Below, piece by piece: positions 1 through 5,548 of a DNA stretch of 6,040 bases; within the stretch, counting starts at the first letter, position 1, and each line of letters starts with the position of its first letter. A program made the translations under genes and the position numbers. Origin of the DNA: Candidatus Methanoplasma sp. (GTDB taxonomy: Archaea; Thermoplasmatota; Thermoplasmata; Methanomassiliicoccales; Methanomethylophilaceae); contig JAIRUV010000132.1 in the NCBI GenBank assembly GCA_031254265.1, positions 1 to 6,040 on the forward strand. The letters run 5' to 3'. Under the pieces are notes generated by a model. The model worked only from the letters and a program-made list of their open reading frames with translations. It was not told the DNA's origin and made no database searches.

Positions 1-971
1 ACATGATAACGGGAACATCCCAGGCAGATGCGGCGATCATCACCTGCTCCGCCATCGAGGGACCCCAGGCACAGACAAAAGAGCACGTCTTCCTTGCGAC
101 CACCCTCGGTGTCAGGCAGATCGTTGTGGCCGTCAACAAGATGGACGCAGTGAAATACGATGAGGCAAAATACAAAGAGACGGTAGACGCGATGAGCAAG
201 CTCATGCAGATGGTCGGTATCAAGACCGACACCGTGCCCTTCGTCCCCGTGTCCGCGTACGTCGGAGACAACATCAAAGCGAAATCCGCCAACACTCCCT
301 GGTACAAAGGACCGGTGCTCATCGAGGCACTCAACAACCTCAAAGTACCCGAGAAGCAGACGGAGAAGCCCCTCAGGATGCCTATACAGGATGTATACAC
401 CATCACCGGTATCGGGACCGTTCCGGTAGGAAGGATCGAGACGGGCGTACTCAAACCGAACATGAAGATCATGTTCGAGCCGTCGCACGTTCCCGGTGAG
501 GTCAAATCGATAGAGATGCACCACGAGCAGCTGCCCCAGGCACTCCCCGGCGACAATGTCGGATTCAACGTGCGCGGAGTAGCAAAGAACGATGTAAGGA
601 GAGGTGACGTAGTCGGCCCGGTGGACAACCCGCCGTCGGTCGCGAAGCAGTTCACAGCTCAGATCGTTGTTCTGAACCACCCCTCGGCCATCACAGTGGG
701 ATACACACCTGTGTTCCACTGCCACACAACGCAGACGGCATGCAGGTTCATTGAGCTCGTCAAGACCATCGACCCCAAGACCGGCCAGGTAAAGGCGGAT
801 AAACCGTCATTCCTCAAGACAGGCGACATAGCCGTTGTCAAGGTCGAGCCGACAAAGCCGATGGTTGTCGAGACAGCAAAAGAATTCCCGCCGCTCGGAA
901 GATTCGCGATACGTGACATGGGACAGACCGTCGCTGCCGGTATGTGCATCGAGGTTCAGAAGGCCAACTGA
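1..971 (+). CDS. tuf: Translation elongation factor EF-1 alpha (archaeal EF-Tu), 5'-truncated by the window edge
   Basis: This GTPase delivers aminoacyl-tRNA to the ribosomal A site in the cytoplasm. The window opens inside the gene: bases 1-2 are the last two of an Asn codon and the visible frame gives 322 residues to TGA at 969-971. With a family length of about 425-435 residues, roughly 100 residues are missing, including the P-loop and the DxxGH switch. Seen here, numbering from the Met at base 3: the guanine-specificity motif NKMD at 45-48, the G5-type SAY at 84-86, the start of beta-barrel domain 2 near 122 with [15 protein letters not shown], and domain 3 ending in [15 protein letters not shown] at about 299-313. 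The Met at base 3 is internal (the family reads [12 protein letters not shown]), not a start. rpsJ follows 30 bases downstream, the common archaeal tuf-rps10 arrangement. Identification is essentially certain. Confidence 0.98.
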   Translation, partial: MITGTSQADAAIITCSAIEGPQAQTKEHVFLATTLGVRQIVVAVNKMDAVKYDEAKYKETVDAMSKLMQMVGIKTDTVPFVPVSAYVGDNIKAKSANTPWYKGPVLIEALNNLKVPEKQTEKPLRMPIQDVYTITGIGTVPVGRIETGVLKPNMKIMFEPSHVPGEVKSIEMHHEQLPQALPGDNVGFNVRGVAKNDVRRGDVVGPVDNPPSVAKQFTAQIVVLNHPSAITVGYTPVFHCHTTQTACRFIELVKTIDPKTGQVKADKPSFLKTGDIAVVKVEPTKPMVVETAKEFPPLGRFAIRDMGQTVAAGMCIEVQKAN

Positions 972-979
972 GGCCTTCT
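958..979 (+). other. Perfect 8-bp hairpin spanning the tuf stop codon
   Basis: AGAAGGCC (958-965) pairs perfectly with GGCCTTCT (972-979) around a 6-base loop that includes the tuf TGA. A pyrimidine stretch follows, but not a clean T-run. It could be a weak terminator, a processing signal or a stability element separating tuf from rpsJ in a joint transcript. The pairing is seen directly; the role is inferred. Confidence 0.5.
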
Positions 980-980
980 T

Positions 981-995
981 CCTTTAACCTAAAGG
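981..995 (+). promoter_or_regulatory. Small hairpin covering the candidate rpsJ ribosome-binding site
   Basis: CCTTTA (981-986) pairs perfectly with TAAAGG (990-995) across a 3-base loop. The right arm holds the purine stretch AAAGGG (991-996), the only Shine-Dalgarno-like sequence before the rpsJ ATG at 1002. The helix is short and AT-rich, so its stability is modest. It stands one base after the larger hairpin at the tuf stop codon. Masking of the S10 ribosome-binding site is possible but unproven. Confidence 0.4.
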
Positions 996-1001
996 GATAA
1001 A

Positions 1002-1316
1002 ATGTCACAGCGCGCAAGGATCTCCCTCAGCGGTACCGACCCAGCGAAGGTCGACAGTGTCTGCGCACAGATCAAAGGGATCTCCCAGAGAACGGGCGTG
1101 GACATACGCGGCCCTGTTCCTCTTCCGACGAAGAAGCTCAGGGTCCCCTGCAGGAAAAGCCCTGACGGGGAGGGAAGCGAGACCTGGGACCGCTGGGAGA
1201 TGCGTATCCACAAGAGGCTGATCGACCTGGATGCCGATGAGAGGGCCTTAAGGCAGCTCATGAGGATCCAGGTGCCGGACGGCGTCAACATCGAGATCGT
1301 TCTTCGCAGCGCTTAA
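1002..1316 (+). CDS. rpsJ: 30S ribosomal protein S10 (archaeal/eukaryotic S20 type)
   Basis: This is a component of the head of the small ribosomal subunit. The 104-residue product has the usual archaeal length and family signature: an N-terminal strand [17 protein letters not shown], then GPVPLPTKK near 38-46, [18 protein letters not shown] at about 51-68, and the strongly conserved [20 protein letters not shown] followed by [12 protein letters not shown] at the C-terminus. ATG 1002 is the only credible start, because an in-frame TAA lies at 990-992 and the purine stretch AAAGGG sits 5-6 bases upstream. It follows tuf by 30 bases and is probably cotranscribed with it, a conserved archaeal pairing. 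A T-rich gap separates it from the next gene, which has its own TATA box, so the translation operon likely ends here. Confidence 0.98.
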   Translation: MSQRARISLSGTDPAKVDSVCAQIKGISQRTGVDIRGPVPLPTKKLRVPCRKSPDGEGSETWDRWEMRIHKRLIDLDADERALRQLMRIQVPDGVNIEIVLRSA

Positions 1317-1345
1317 ACAACTTAACCTCAACCCCTTTCCCATTG

Positions 1346-1370
1346 TTTTTGTTCAACACGGGATGTTTTT
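1346..1370 (+). terminator. T-rich probable terminator after rpsJ
   Basis: Two T5 runs (1346-1350 and 1366-1370) lie in a T-rich stretch 30-54 bases after the rpsJ stop. I see no strong hairpin before them. Archaeal RNA polymerase often terminates at oligo-T tracts without a hairpin, so this is a reasonable but weak call. It is supported by the separate TATA box just downstream. Confidence 0.4.
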
Positions 1371-1376
1371 GCAAGT

Positions 1377-1384
1377 TTTATAAA
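1377..1384 (+). promoter_or_regulatory. TATA box for the ModE/LysR-like regulator gene
   Basis: TTTATAAA, inside a longer AT-rich run, is a near-ideal archaeal TATA box. Placing the start site about 26 bases after its centre puts transcription near 1406-1408, leaving a leader of only about 11-13 bases before GTG 1419. The start-site position is inferred from archaeal promoter geometry. Confidence 0.65.
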
Positions 1385-1389
1385 AAAAG

Positions 1390-1427
1390 TATATCCGCAT
1401 GCTCCGAGATAAGGGGACGTGGATATA
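1390..1427. repeat. 7-bp inverted repeat around the regulator's transcription and translation start
   Basis: TATATCC (1390-1396) is repeated in inverse as GGATATA (1421-1427) with 24 bases between, about 31 bp (three helical turns) centre to centre. The left arm begins 5 bases after the TATA box; the right arm overlaps the GTG start codon and the second and third codons. The expected start site near 1407 falls between the arms. Position fits an operator for autorepression, but no binding data are implied. Confidence 0.35.
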
Positions 1428-2222
1428 TCTGTAAGGACTGAACAGATCATCAACGGAATTCTGGTCACCAACCGTCAGCTTGAGACCCTGGCAGCGGTCG
1501 CAAAGACGGGGAGCATGACCGCCGCCGCAAAGAAGCTGGATATCTCCGTCCCTGTGGTCCACAGGTACATTGCGGCGATCGAGAAGGCGGTAGGGTCGAA
1601 GGTCACCGTGTCCACCCCGGCCGGAACGAAATTGAACGGAGAAGGCAGGAAGATCCTGGAGACATACGTCACAACAGAGCTCAGATGCTCTGACGACAAC
1701 AAATTCACGGTCTGCTGCAGTCCGGTCACGGAGGACCTCATGATGTCCGTCCTTTCCTCTCTCAGGATGACGGATGTAGAGTTGGTGATATCCGATGACG
1801 AACACAATGTCAGAATGATGAAGGAGAACCTGGCGGACTTTGCGATCATAGATGACCCCCTCTATCTTTTCGACGCGGACGAGTTCGACGGTATAGAGAT
1901 AGGATACATGGGGATGGTGTTCGTCGACAACGGCCCTTCTTTTATCAGATACAGATATGGGGCTCAGAGGGTCGCATTCATGTTCCTTGACACCATGGGC
2001 AGGAAATACAGCATAGAGTCGGAGACATTCTCGCTCCCGGAACTGCTGGGGTCGAAGAAGAGTTACTTCGTCGACGAGTTCCTTCTGCTGAGAAAGGGGA
2101 TAAAGATGAAGAGCGCCATAGATCCGAAGGTCCTGAAACATGCGATCACAGCGATCTACAGAAAAGAGGACAAGACCATAAACAAGCTTGTTAAGGCACT
2201 GCAGGCCAGAAATATCAGATAA
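1419..2222 (+). CDS. ModE/LysR-like winged-helix transcriptional regulator with a short ligand-binding-like domain
   Basis: This is a predicted DNA-binding regulator of 267 residues. Residues about 17-82 form a LysR/ModE-type helix-turn-helix: NRQLETLAAVAKTGSMTAAAKKL, then an SVPVVHRYIAAIEKAVG recognition-helix segment, a wing, and LNGEGRKIL. From about 95 the strand/helix order (KFTVCCSP, TEDLMMSVLSSL, VELVISDD, LADFAIIDDP) resembles the first half of a LysR-type periplasmic-binding-like effector domain. At about 170 residues it is shorter than the usual 200. All three cysteines (C90, C99, C100) cluster at the domain junction. The start is GTG 1419: an in-frame TAA at 1410-1412 excludes earlier starts, and AAGGGG sits almost against the codon. 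Immediately downstream is hdrCB, on its own promoter, so local control is plausible but inferred. Effector and targets are unknown. Confidence 0.8.
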   Translation: MDISVRTEQIINGILVTNRQLETLAAVAKTGSMTAAAKKLDISVPVVHRYIAAIEKAVGSKVTVSTPAGTKLNGEGRKILETYVTTELRCSDDNKFTVCCSPVTEDLMMSVLSSLRMTDVELVISDDEHNVRMMKENLADFAIIDDPLYLFDADEFDGIEIGYMGMVFVDNGPSFIRYRYGAQRVAFMFLDTMGRKYSIESETFSLPELLGSKKSYFVDEFLLLRKGIKMKSAIDPKVLKHAITAIYRKEDKTINKLVKALQARNIR

Positions 2223-2224
2223 TG

Positions 2225-2251
2225 GTATTACTGTTTAAGGCAATACTGTTT
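2225..2251. repeat. Paired repeats upstream of the hdrC TATA box, candidate regulator-binding region
   Basis: TACTGTTT occurs twice, at 2229-2236 and 2244-2251, 15 bp apart start to start. Overlapping it is an inverted repeat, GTATT (2225-2229) and AATAC (2242-2246), around 12 bases. The block ends 17 bases before the TATA box at 2268, where archaeal activators often bind. LysR-family sites are typically dyads of about this span (T-N11-A type). A binding role for the adjacent regulator is inference. Confidence 0.4.
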
Positions 2252-2267
2252 GGCGCAACATCTTTGT

Positions 2268-2275
2268 TTTATATA
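2268..2275 (+). promoter_or_regulatory. TATA box for the hdrCB operon; transcript probably leaderless
   Basis: TTTATATA lies with its centre about 27 bases before the GTG start codon at 2299. Archaeal initiation is normally 25-27 bases after the box centre, so transcription should begin at or within a base or two of the start codon. No Shine-Dalgarno sequence precedes the GTG, which agrees with a leaderless message. Confidence 0.65.
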
Positions 2276-2298
2276 TTACAAAAAAGTTTCGTCGCTAG

Positions 2299-2805
2299 GT
2301 GATTATTACGGAAATAAGACCAAACCCGGAATTCGAGAAACAGGTCGCAGACCTCGGAGGCGCAGATGTCAAGATGTGCTTCCAATGCGGGACCTGTACG
2401 GCAAGCTGCCCCTCGGGAAGGCGCACTTCCTACAGGGTCAGAAAACTCATGAGGCAGACCCAACTTGGTCTCAGGGAAGAGATACTCAACAGCGAGGAGC
2501 TTTGGGACTGCACGACATGCTACACTTGTGTAGAGAGGTGCCCCCGCTCGGTTCCGATAGTCGATGTGGTCGTCGCGCTCAGGAACATGGCTGTCGCAGA
2601 AGGTCACATATTCGAGAACCACAAGAAAACGGCGCAGAACCTCTATAAGATCGGACACACCGTCACGGTCAATGCCAACATCGAGAAGCTGAGAGAAGAG
2701 CTCGGTCTCGCAAAGACCCCTCCGACAGTGCTCGCCAATAAGAAAGCAATGGCGGACCTTGTAAAGCTGATGGACGCAACAGGGTTCAACAAGATAGTGG
2801 AGTGA
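2299..2805 (+). CDS. hdrC: CoB-CoM heterodisulfide reductase subunit C (HdrC), iron-sulfur protein
   Basis: HdrC relays electrons between the flavin subunit HdrA and the catalytic subunit HdrB in reduction of the CoM-S-S-CoB heterodisulfide, the last step of methanogenesis. The 168-residue protein carries two classical [4Fe-4S] motifs: CFQCGTCTASCP with C27, C30, C33 and C37, and CTTCYTCVERCP with C71, C74, C77 and C81. No membrane segment is visible, so it is the soluble HdrABC type rather than HdrDE. GTG 2299 is the only sensible start: the codon just before it (2296-2298) is an in-frame TAG, and the next Met (residue 26) would abut the first cluster. hdrB begins 4 bases after the stop codon. 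hdrA and hydrogenase (mvh) genes are not in the window. Confidence 0.95.
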   Translation: MIITEIRPNPEFEKQVADLGGADVKMCFQCGTCTASCPSGRRTSYRVRKLMRQTQLGLREEILNSEELWDCTTCYTCVERCPRSVPIVDVVVALRNMAVAEGHIFENHKKTAQNLYKIGHTVTVNANIEKLREELGLAKTPPTVLANKKAMADLVKLMDATGFNKIVE

Positions 2806-2807
2806 TC
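2799..2807 (+). promoter_or_regulatory. Shine-Dalgarno sequence for hdrB overlapping the hdrC stop codon
   Basis: GGAGTGATC differs by one missing G from GGAGGTGATC, the complement of the archaeal 16S rRNA 3' end. It includes the hdrC TGA (2803-2805) and ends two bases before ATG 2810. This suggests reinitiation or coupled translation within the operon, in contrast to the apparently leaderless hdrC. Confidence 0.6.
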
Positions 2808-2809
2808 AC

Positions 2810-3655
2810 ATGGCAAAATACGCATTCTTTTTGGGCTGCATAGCACCCCTCAGATACCCCGGGCTGGAGAAATCCACAAGGGTGGTCTGCCAGAAGCTCG
2901 GCATAGAGCTTGTGGACCTCAATGACGCAGGCTGCTGCCCCGCACCCGGTGTTATAAAGTCGTTCAGCAAGGACACGTGGCTCGCATCGGCGGCAAGGAA
3001 CCTCGCCCTCGCGGAGAAGCAGGGGCTTCCCATCGTCACGATCTGCAACGGATGTTACGGGTCCCTGTTCGAGGCGGCGCACGAACTCAACAACCACCCT
3101 GAGGTGCTGGCTAAAGCGAACAAATTCCTCAAGGAGATAGGAATGGAGTACAAGGGGACAACGAAGGTCCACCACCTTGCTGAGGTCATGTACAAAGAGG
3201 TCGGCATCGATGCGATAAAGGCAAAGATCACCAGCCCTGTGAAGTATAAGGTAGCGACATTCTACGGATGCCACTTCCTCAAGCCCAGCGACATAAAGCA
3301 GCTGGAAGACTCGGAGAACCCCCACATGCTGGACGACCTCGTCGAGGCCACCGGCGCGGTGAGCCTCCCGAGGAAACAGAAGACCCTCTGCTGCGGCGCA
3401 GGAGGAGGGGTCAGGGCGGCCTTCGGAGATGTTGCGAAAGAGTTCACAAAGACGAACCTGGAGAACATGAAGGCCTCAGGCGCACAGTTCATCGTTGACG
3501 TGTGTCCGTTCTGCCACCTGCAGTTCGACTCAAGCCAGAAGGACCTGGGCTTCAACATCCCGGTCATACACCTCTCGCAGCTGTTCGGCATAGCGATGGG
3601 AATGGACGAGAAAGAACTCGGCCTCTCGGCACACACGGTGCCTGTAAAACTCTAA
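2810..3655 (+). CDS. hdrB: CoB-CoM heterodisulfide reductase subunit B (HdrB), catalytic subunit
   Basis: HdrB holds the active site that splits the CoM-S-S-CoB heterodisulfide, using two unusual non-cubane [4Fe-4S] clusters bound by CCG domains. The 281-residue product contains both copies of the CX31-39CCX35-36CXXC signature. The N-terminal copy is C10, C42/C43, C79 and C82 (GCCPAPG and CNGCYG); the C-terminal copy is C154, C194/C195, C232 and C235 (LCCGAGGG and CPFCH). All ten cysteines are present, so the enzyme looks intact. There is no membrane segment, as expected for soluble HdrABC. ATG 2810 follows hdrC by 4 bases with a good ribosome-binding sequence, and the gene ends before a clear hairpin terminator, so hdrCB is a two-gene operon. 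Its partners HdrA and MvhADG must be encoded elsewhere. Confidence 0.97.
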   Translation: MAKYAFFLGCIAPLRYPGLEKSTRVVCQKLGIELVDLNDAGCCPAPGVIKSFSKDTWLASAARNLALAEKQGLPIVTICNGCYGSLFEAAHELNNHPEVLAKANKFLKEIGMEYKGTTKVHHLAEVMYKEVGIDAIKAKITSPVKYKVATFYGCHFLKPSDIKQLEDSENPHMLDDLVEATGAVSLPRKQKTLCCGAGGGVRAAFGDVAKEFTKTNLENMKASGAQFIVDVCPFCHLQFDSSQKDLGFNIPVIHLSQLFGIAMGMDEKELGLSAHTVPVKL

Positions 3656-3664
3656 GACCAAACA

Positions 3665-3693
3665 GGGGCGGAAGCCCCCGTCATTACTTTTTT
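3665..3693 (+). terminator. Hairpin and T6 terminator of the hdrCB operon
   Basis: GGGGC (3665-3669) pairs with GCCCC (3674-3678) around a GGAA tetraloop of GNRA type. A T6 run at 3688-3693 follows 9 bases later. It starts 10 bases after the hdrB stop codon. A very similar element follows the MuiA-like gene at 5419-5443. Confidence 0.75.
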
Positions 3694-3821
3694 CTAAGGA
3701 AGCCCCGGCACATCGTAATATCTGTCGCAGCACGCCGTATGACATCCTAATTGTCGAGCACGGCATCAATGAGGCAGCACCCCGGACCCGAAAATACCAT
3801 CCAGCATAAGTCAACCGACAG

Positions 3822-3829
3822 ATAAAAAA
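3822..3829 (+). promoter_or_regulatory. Probable TATA box for the DUF4139 gene
   Basis: ATAAAAAA is flanked by two GACAG repeats. It predicts a transcription start near 3852 and a leader of about 16 bases carrying GGAAAGGAT (3855-3863), a weak ribosome-binding sequence before ATG 3868. The match to the archaeal TATA consensus is poorer than at the other promoters here. The stretch between the hdrB terminator and this box (3694-3821) shows no gene, RNA or convincing repeat. Confidence 0.4.
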
Positions 3830-3867
3830 GAAAGACAGTCGATTCGCCAGGTACGGAAAGGATAACT

Positions 3868-5412
3868 ATGAACACAAAAAGCACAAAAGCGGAGGAAGTG
3901 AAGGTCTTCCTTCACGGAGCGGAGATAAAGCGCAGGATGGTCATGGAAGCGACCAAAGGTAAGAACATCGCAGTGTTCGACGGCCTGCCGCAGGACGTAA
4001 GGCCGGAAAGTGTGAATGCTTCCGTCGAAAAAGGAGGCTCGCTGATCTCGGCCGATTTCGAGGTGGACAGCTTCACAGAGCCGATAATAAGCAAAGAACT
4101 CAAAGCTCTCGAGGAAAGGCTCAAGAAGATCAAAAGAGAGATAAAGGCAGAGGGGAGCAAGCTCGGTCTTCTGAGTTCTGAAGAGAAGTTCCTGGACAGC
4201 AACACGAAGGTCGGCGGGAAGTCCGGCTTTGAGATGAAGGAACTTAAGGAACTTGAGAGTTATTACAAAGAAAGGAAAGAAGAGATAAGCTCCTCCAGAA
4301 TAGAAAGCGAGGACAGGATGGAAGACCTTCTGAAAGAGAAGGAAAGGGTGACCAAGGAGATCGGCAGCTTCCCCTCTAACATCGTCAGATATGCCGGCAG
4401 GATAAGCGTTGAGTTCTATGCCGAAAGCAAAGGGGAGGCCGAGGTGACCGTGTCATATTATGTGAACAACGCATGGTGGAGGCCGTTCCATGAGATCAGG
4501 ATGAGCGAGTTGAATGCCCCTGTGGTGCTGAGCATGAAGGGCAGCATCGTTCAGAACACGGGCGAGGATTGGACCGGTGTCAAGGTCAGGCTTTCCACGG
4601 GAAACCCGGTGCAGGGGAACCAACAGCCGACTCTCTACCCGTGGTACATCGACATCATAACGCCTCAAAAACCGGTCAAGATGGAAAGTAGAATGATGTC
4701 GTCATTGAGTGAGGAATGCGTTGTTTCAGACGGGGTCGAGAGGGAATCCATCAGAGGATTACCCAGGCCGGCCTCTCCTGCGCAGATGATCATAGACGAG
4801 GCACACACCACAACGGAGTTCGTGCTCCCGGTACCGTTGGATGTCCGGTCGTCAAGCAAGCCGAGCAAGGTGGAGATATCCGAACATGTCCTGGAAGCGG
4901 AACTGTTCTACTACTGCGCAAGCAAGCTGGACACGGACGCCTTCCTTATAGCGAAGATAGAGGGCTGGGAGTCGCTCAACCTCCTCGCGGGCGAGGTCAG
5001 CATATTCCAGGGGAACGAATATGTGGGAAAGACACACCTGGACCCGGCCGCCATGGATGAGAGCATGGAGATCTCCTTGGGAAGGGACAGGGGCATTATC
5101 GTCACAAGGGAGAGAGGCAAGGACATGACCAGCAGGGGAATGATCGGCAAGAACAAGAAAGCGCTCCGCGAGTGGGTCATCACGGTAAGGAACACAAGGA
5201 GCAAGGACGTGAAGATGAAACTTCTCGATCAGGTGCCGGTATCAGTGAACAATGCGGTGGCAGTGAACCCTGTAGAAATATCCGGCGCAGAACACGAAAA
5301 GGACACAGGGATACTGACATGGTCACTGGACATACCCAGCGGCGGGTCTGTCAAGAAGGCCGTGAAGTATGAGGTGACATATCCCAAGAACAGCACCATA
5401 TATCTCGATTGA
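3868..5412 (+). CDS. DUF4140/DUF4139 domain protein (MuiA-like), cytoplasmic, function unknown
   Basis: The 514-residue product has the domain order of the family annotated as mucoidy inhibitor MuiA-like. An N-terminal DUF4140-like strand region (about 10-65: EEVKVFLHGAEIKRR, then FDGLPQDVRPESV) is followed by a charged Lys/Glu-rich coiled coil (about 75-165). The DUF4139 region runs from about 175 to the end. Hallmarks include SYYVNNAWWRPFHEIRM (196-212), GSIVQNTGEDWTGVKVRLSTG (225-245), NEYVGKTHLD (383-392), LLDQVPVSVN (452-461), and ISGAEHEKDTGILTWSLDIPSGG ending in YEVTYPK. Residues 266-320 are a low-conservation linker. There is no signal peptide or membrane helix, so it probably acts in the cytoplasm. 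No catalytic motif is visible. It has its own promoter and terminator, with no operon partner. Family membership is confident; the biochemical role is not known to me. Confidence 0.88.
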   Translation: MNTKSTKAEEVKVFLHGAEIKRRMVMEATKGKNIAVFDGLPQDVRPESVNASVEKGGSLISADFEVDSFTEPIISKELKALEERLKKIKREIKAEGSKLGLLSSEEKFLDSNTKVGGKSGFEMKELKELESYYKERKEEISSSRIESEDRMEDLLKEKERVTKEIGSFPSNIVRYAGRISVEFYAESKGEAEVTVSYYVNNAWWRPFHEIRMSELNAPVVLSMKGSIVQNTGEDWTGVKVRLSTGNPVQGNQQPTLYPWYIDIITPQKPVKMESRMMSSLSEECVVSDGVERESIRGLPRPASPAQMIIDEAHTTTEFVLPVPLDVRSSSKPSKVEISEHVLEAELFYYCASKLDTDAFLIAKIEGWESLNLLAGEVSIFQGNEYVGKTHLDPAAMDESMEISLGRDRGIIVTRERGKDMTSRGMIGKNKKALREWVITVRNTRSKDVKMKLLDQVPVSVNNAVAVNPVEISGAEHEKDTGILTWSLDIPSGGSVKKAVKYEVTYPKNSTIYLD

Positions 5413-5418
5413 ACAAAC

Positions 5419-5443
5419 GGGGCACAGCCCCTTCGATATTTTT
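5419..5443 (+). terminator. Hairpin and T5 terminator of the DUF4139 gene
   Basis: GGGGC (5419-5423) pairs with GCCCC (5427-5431) around an ACA loop, and a T5 run lies at 5439-5443. It begins 7 bases after the stop codon. Stem sequence and spacing closely match the terminator behind hdrB. Confidence 0.7.
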
Positions 5444-5490
5444 CAAAGAAGGCATTGTTTAGGTCGCAATGCGGACAGGCGGCCCGGTCA

Positions 5491-5525
5491 GGAACCTTTC
5501 GTCTTGCGAAGAATTTATAGGTTCC
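5491..5525. repeat. 7-bp inverted repeat bracketing the TATA box of the CofE-like gene
   Basis: GGAACCT (5491-5497) and AGGTTCC (5519-5525) are perfect inverse copies, 21 bases apart. Between them is a nested TTCG (5498-5501) / CGAA (5507-5510) pair. The TATA box (5514-5519) touches the right arm. A protein bound to this dyad would interfere with TBP/TFB loading, so it is a candidate operator. An RNA role is less likely because the expected transcript starts downstream. Confidence 0.4.
5514..5519 (+). promoter_or_regulatory. TATA box for the CofE-like gene; very short leader
   Basis: TTTATA, preceded by GAA, lies about 32 bases before ATG 5549. The predicted start near 5542 would leave a leader of about 7 bases. 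No clear Shine-Dalgarno sequence is seen, only GGGG at 5538-5541, so a near-leaderless message is likely. Confidence 0.55.
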
Positions 5526-5548
5526 GTCTCTATAGTTGGGGCAATACC

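Noticed and set aside
3..5. ATG at base 3 as a gene start
   Set aside because: It is an internal Met of EF-1 alpha within [12 protein letters not shown]; the true start is before the window.
1353..2141. 262-codon open frame on the - strand opposite the regulator gene
   Set aside because: It is antisense to a gene with a recognisable winged-helix domain, own TATA box and forced start. Its translation is rich in Arg, His, Cys and Val without any family motif, as expected from a mirrored GC-rich coding frame.
2250..2648. 132-codon + strand frame overlapping hdrC
   Set aside because: It overlaps the start of hdrC in another frame. The translation is Arg/Gly/His-rich with no motif, while the hdrC frame carries both iron-sulfur motifs.
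2786..3325. 179-codon - strand frame opposite hdrB
   Set aside because: It is antisense to the intact CCG-domain gene, and I found no promoter or recognisable domain for it.
3729..3780. Three AGCAC words in the spacer (3729, 3757, 3776) as a repeat array
   Set aside because: Spacing is uneven (28 and 19 bp) and flanks differ beyond five to seven bases, so it is compatible with chance and is not CRISPR-like.
3530..3814. 94-codon - strand frame starting in the hdrB-DUF4139 spacer
   Set aside because: Only its first third lies in the spacer; the rest is antisense to hdrB and would run through the terminator hairpin. No promoter or ribosome-binding site is evident at its start near 3814.
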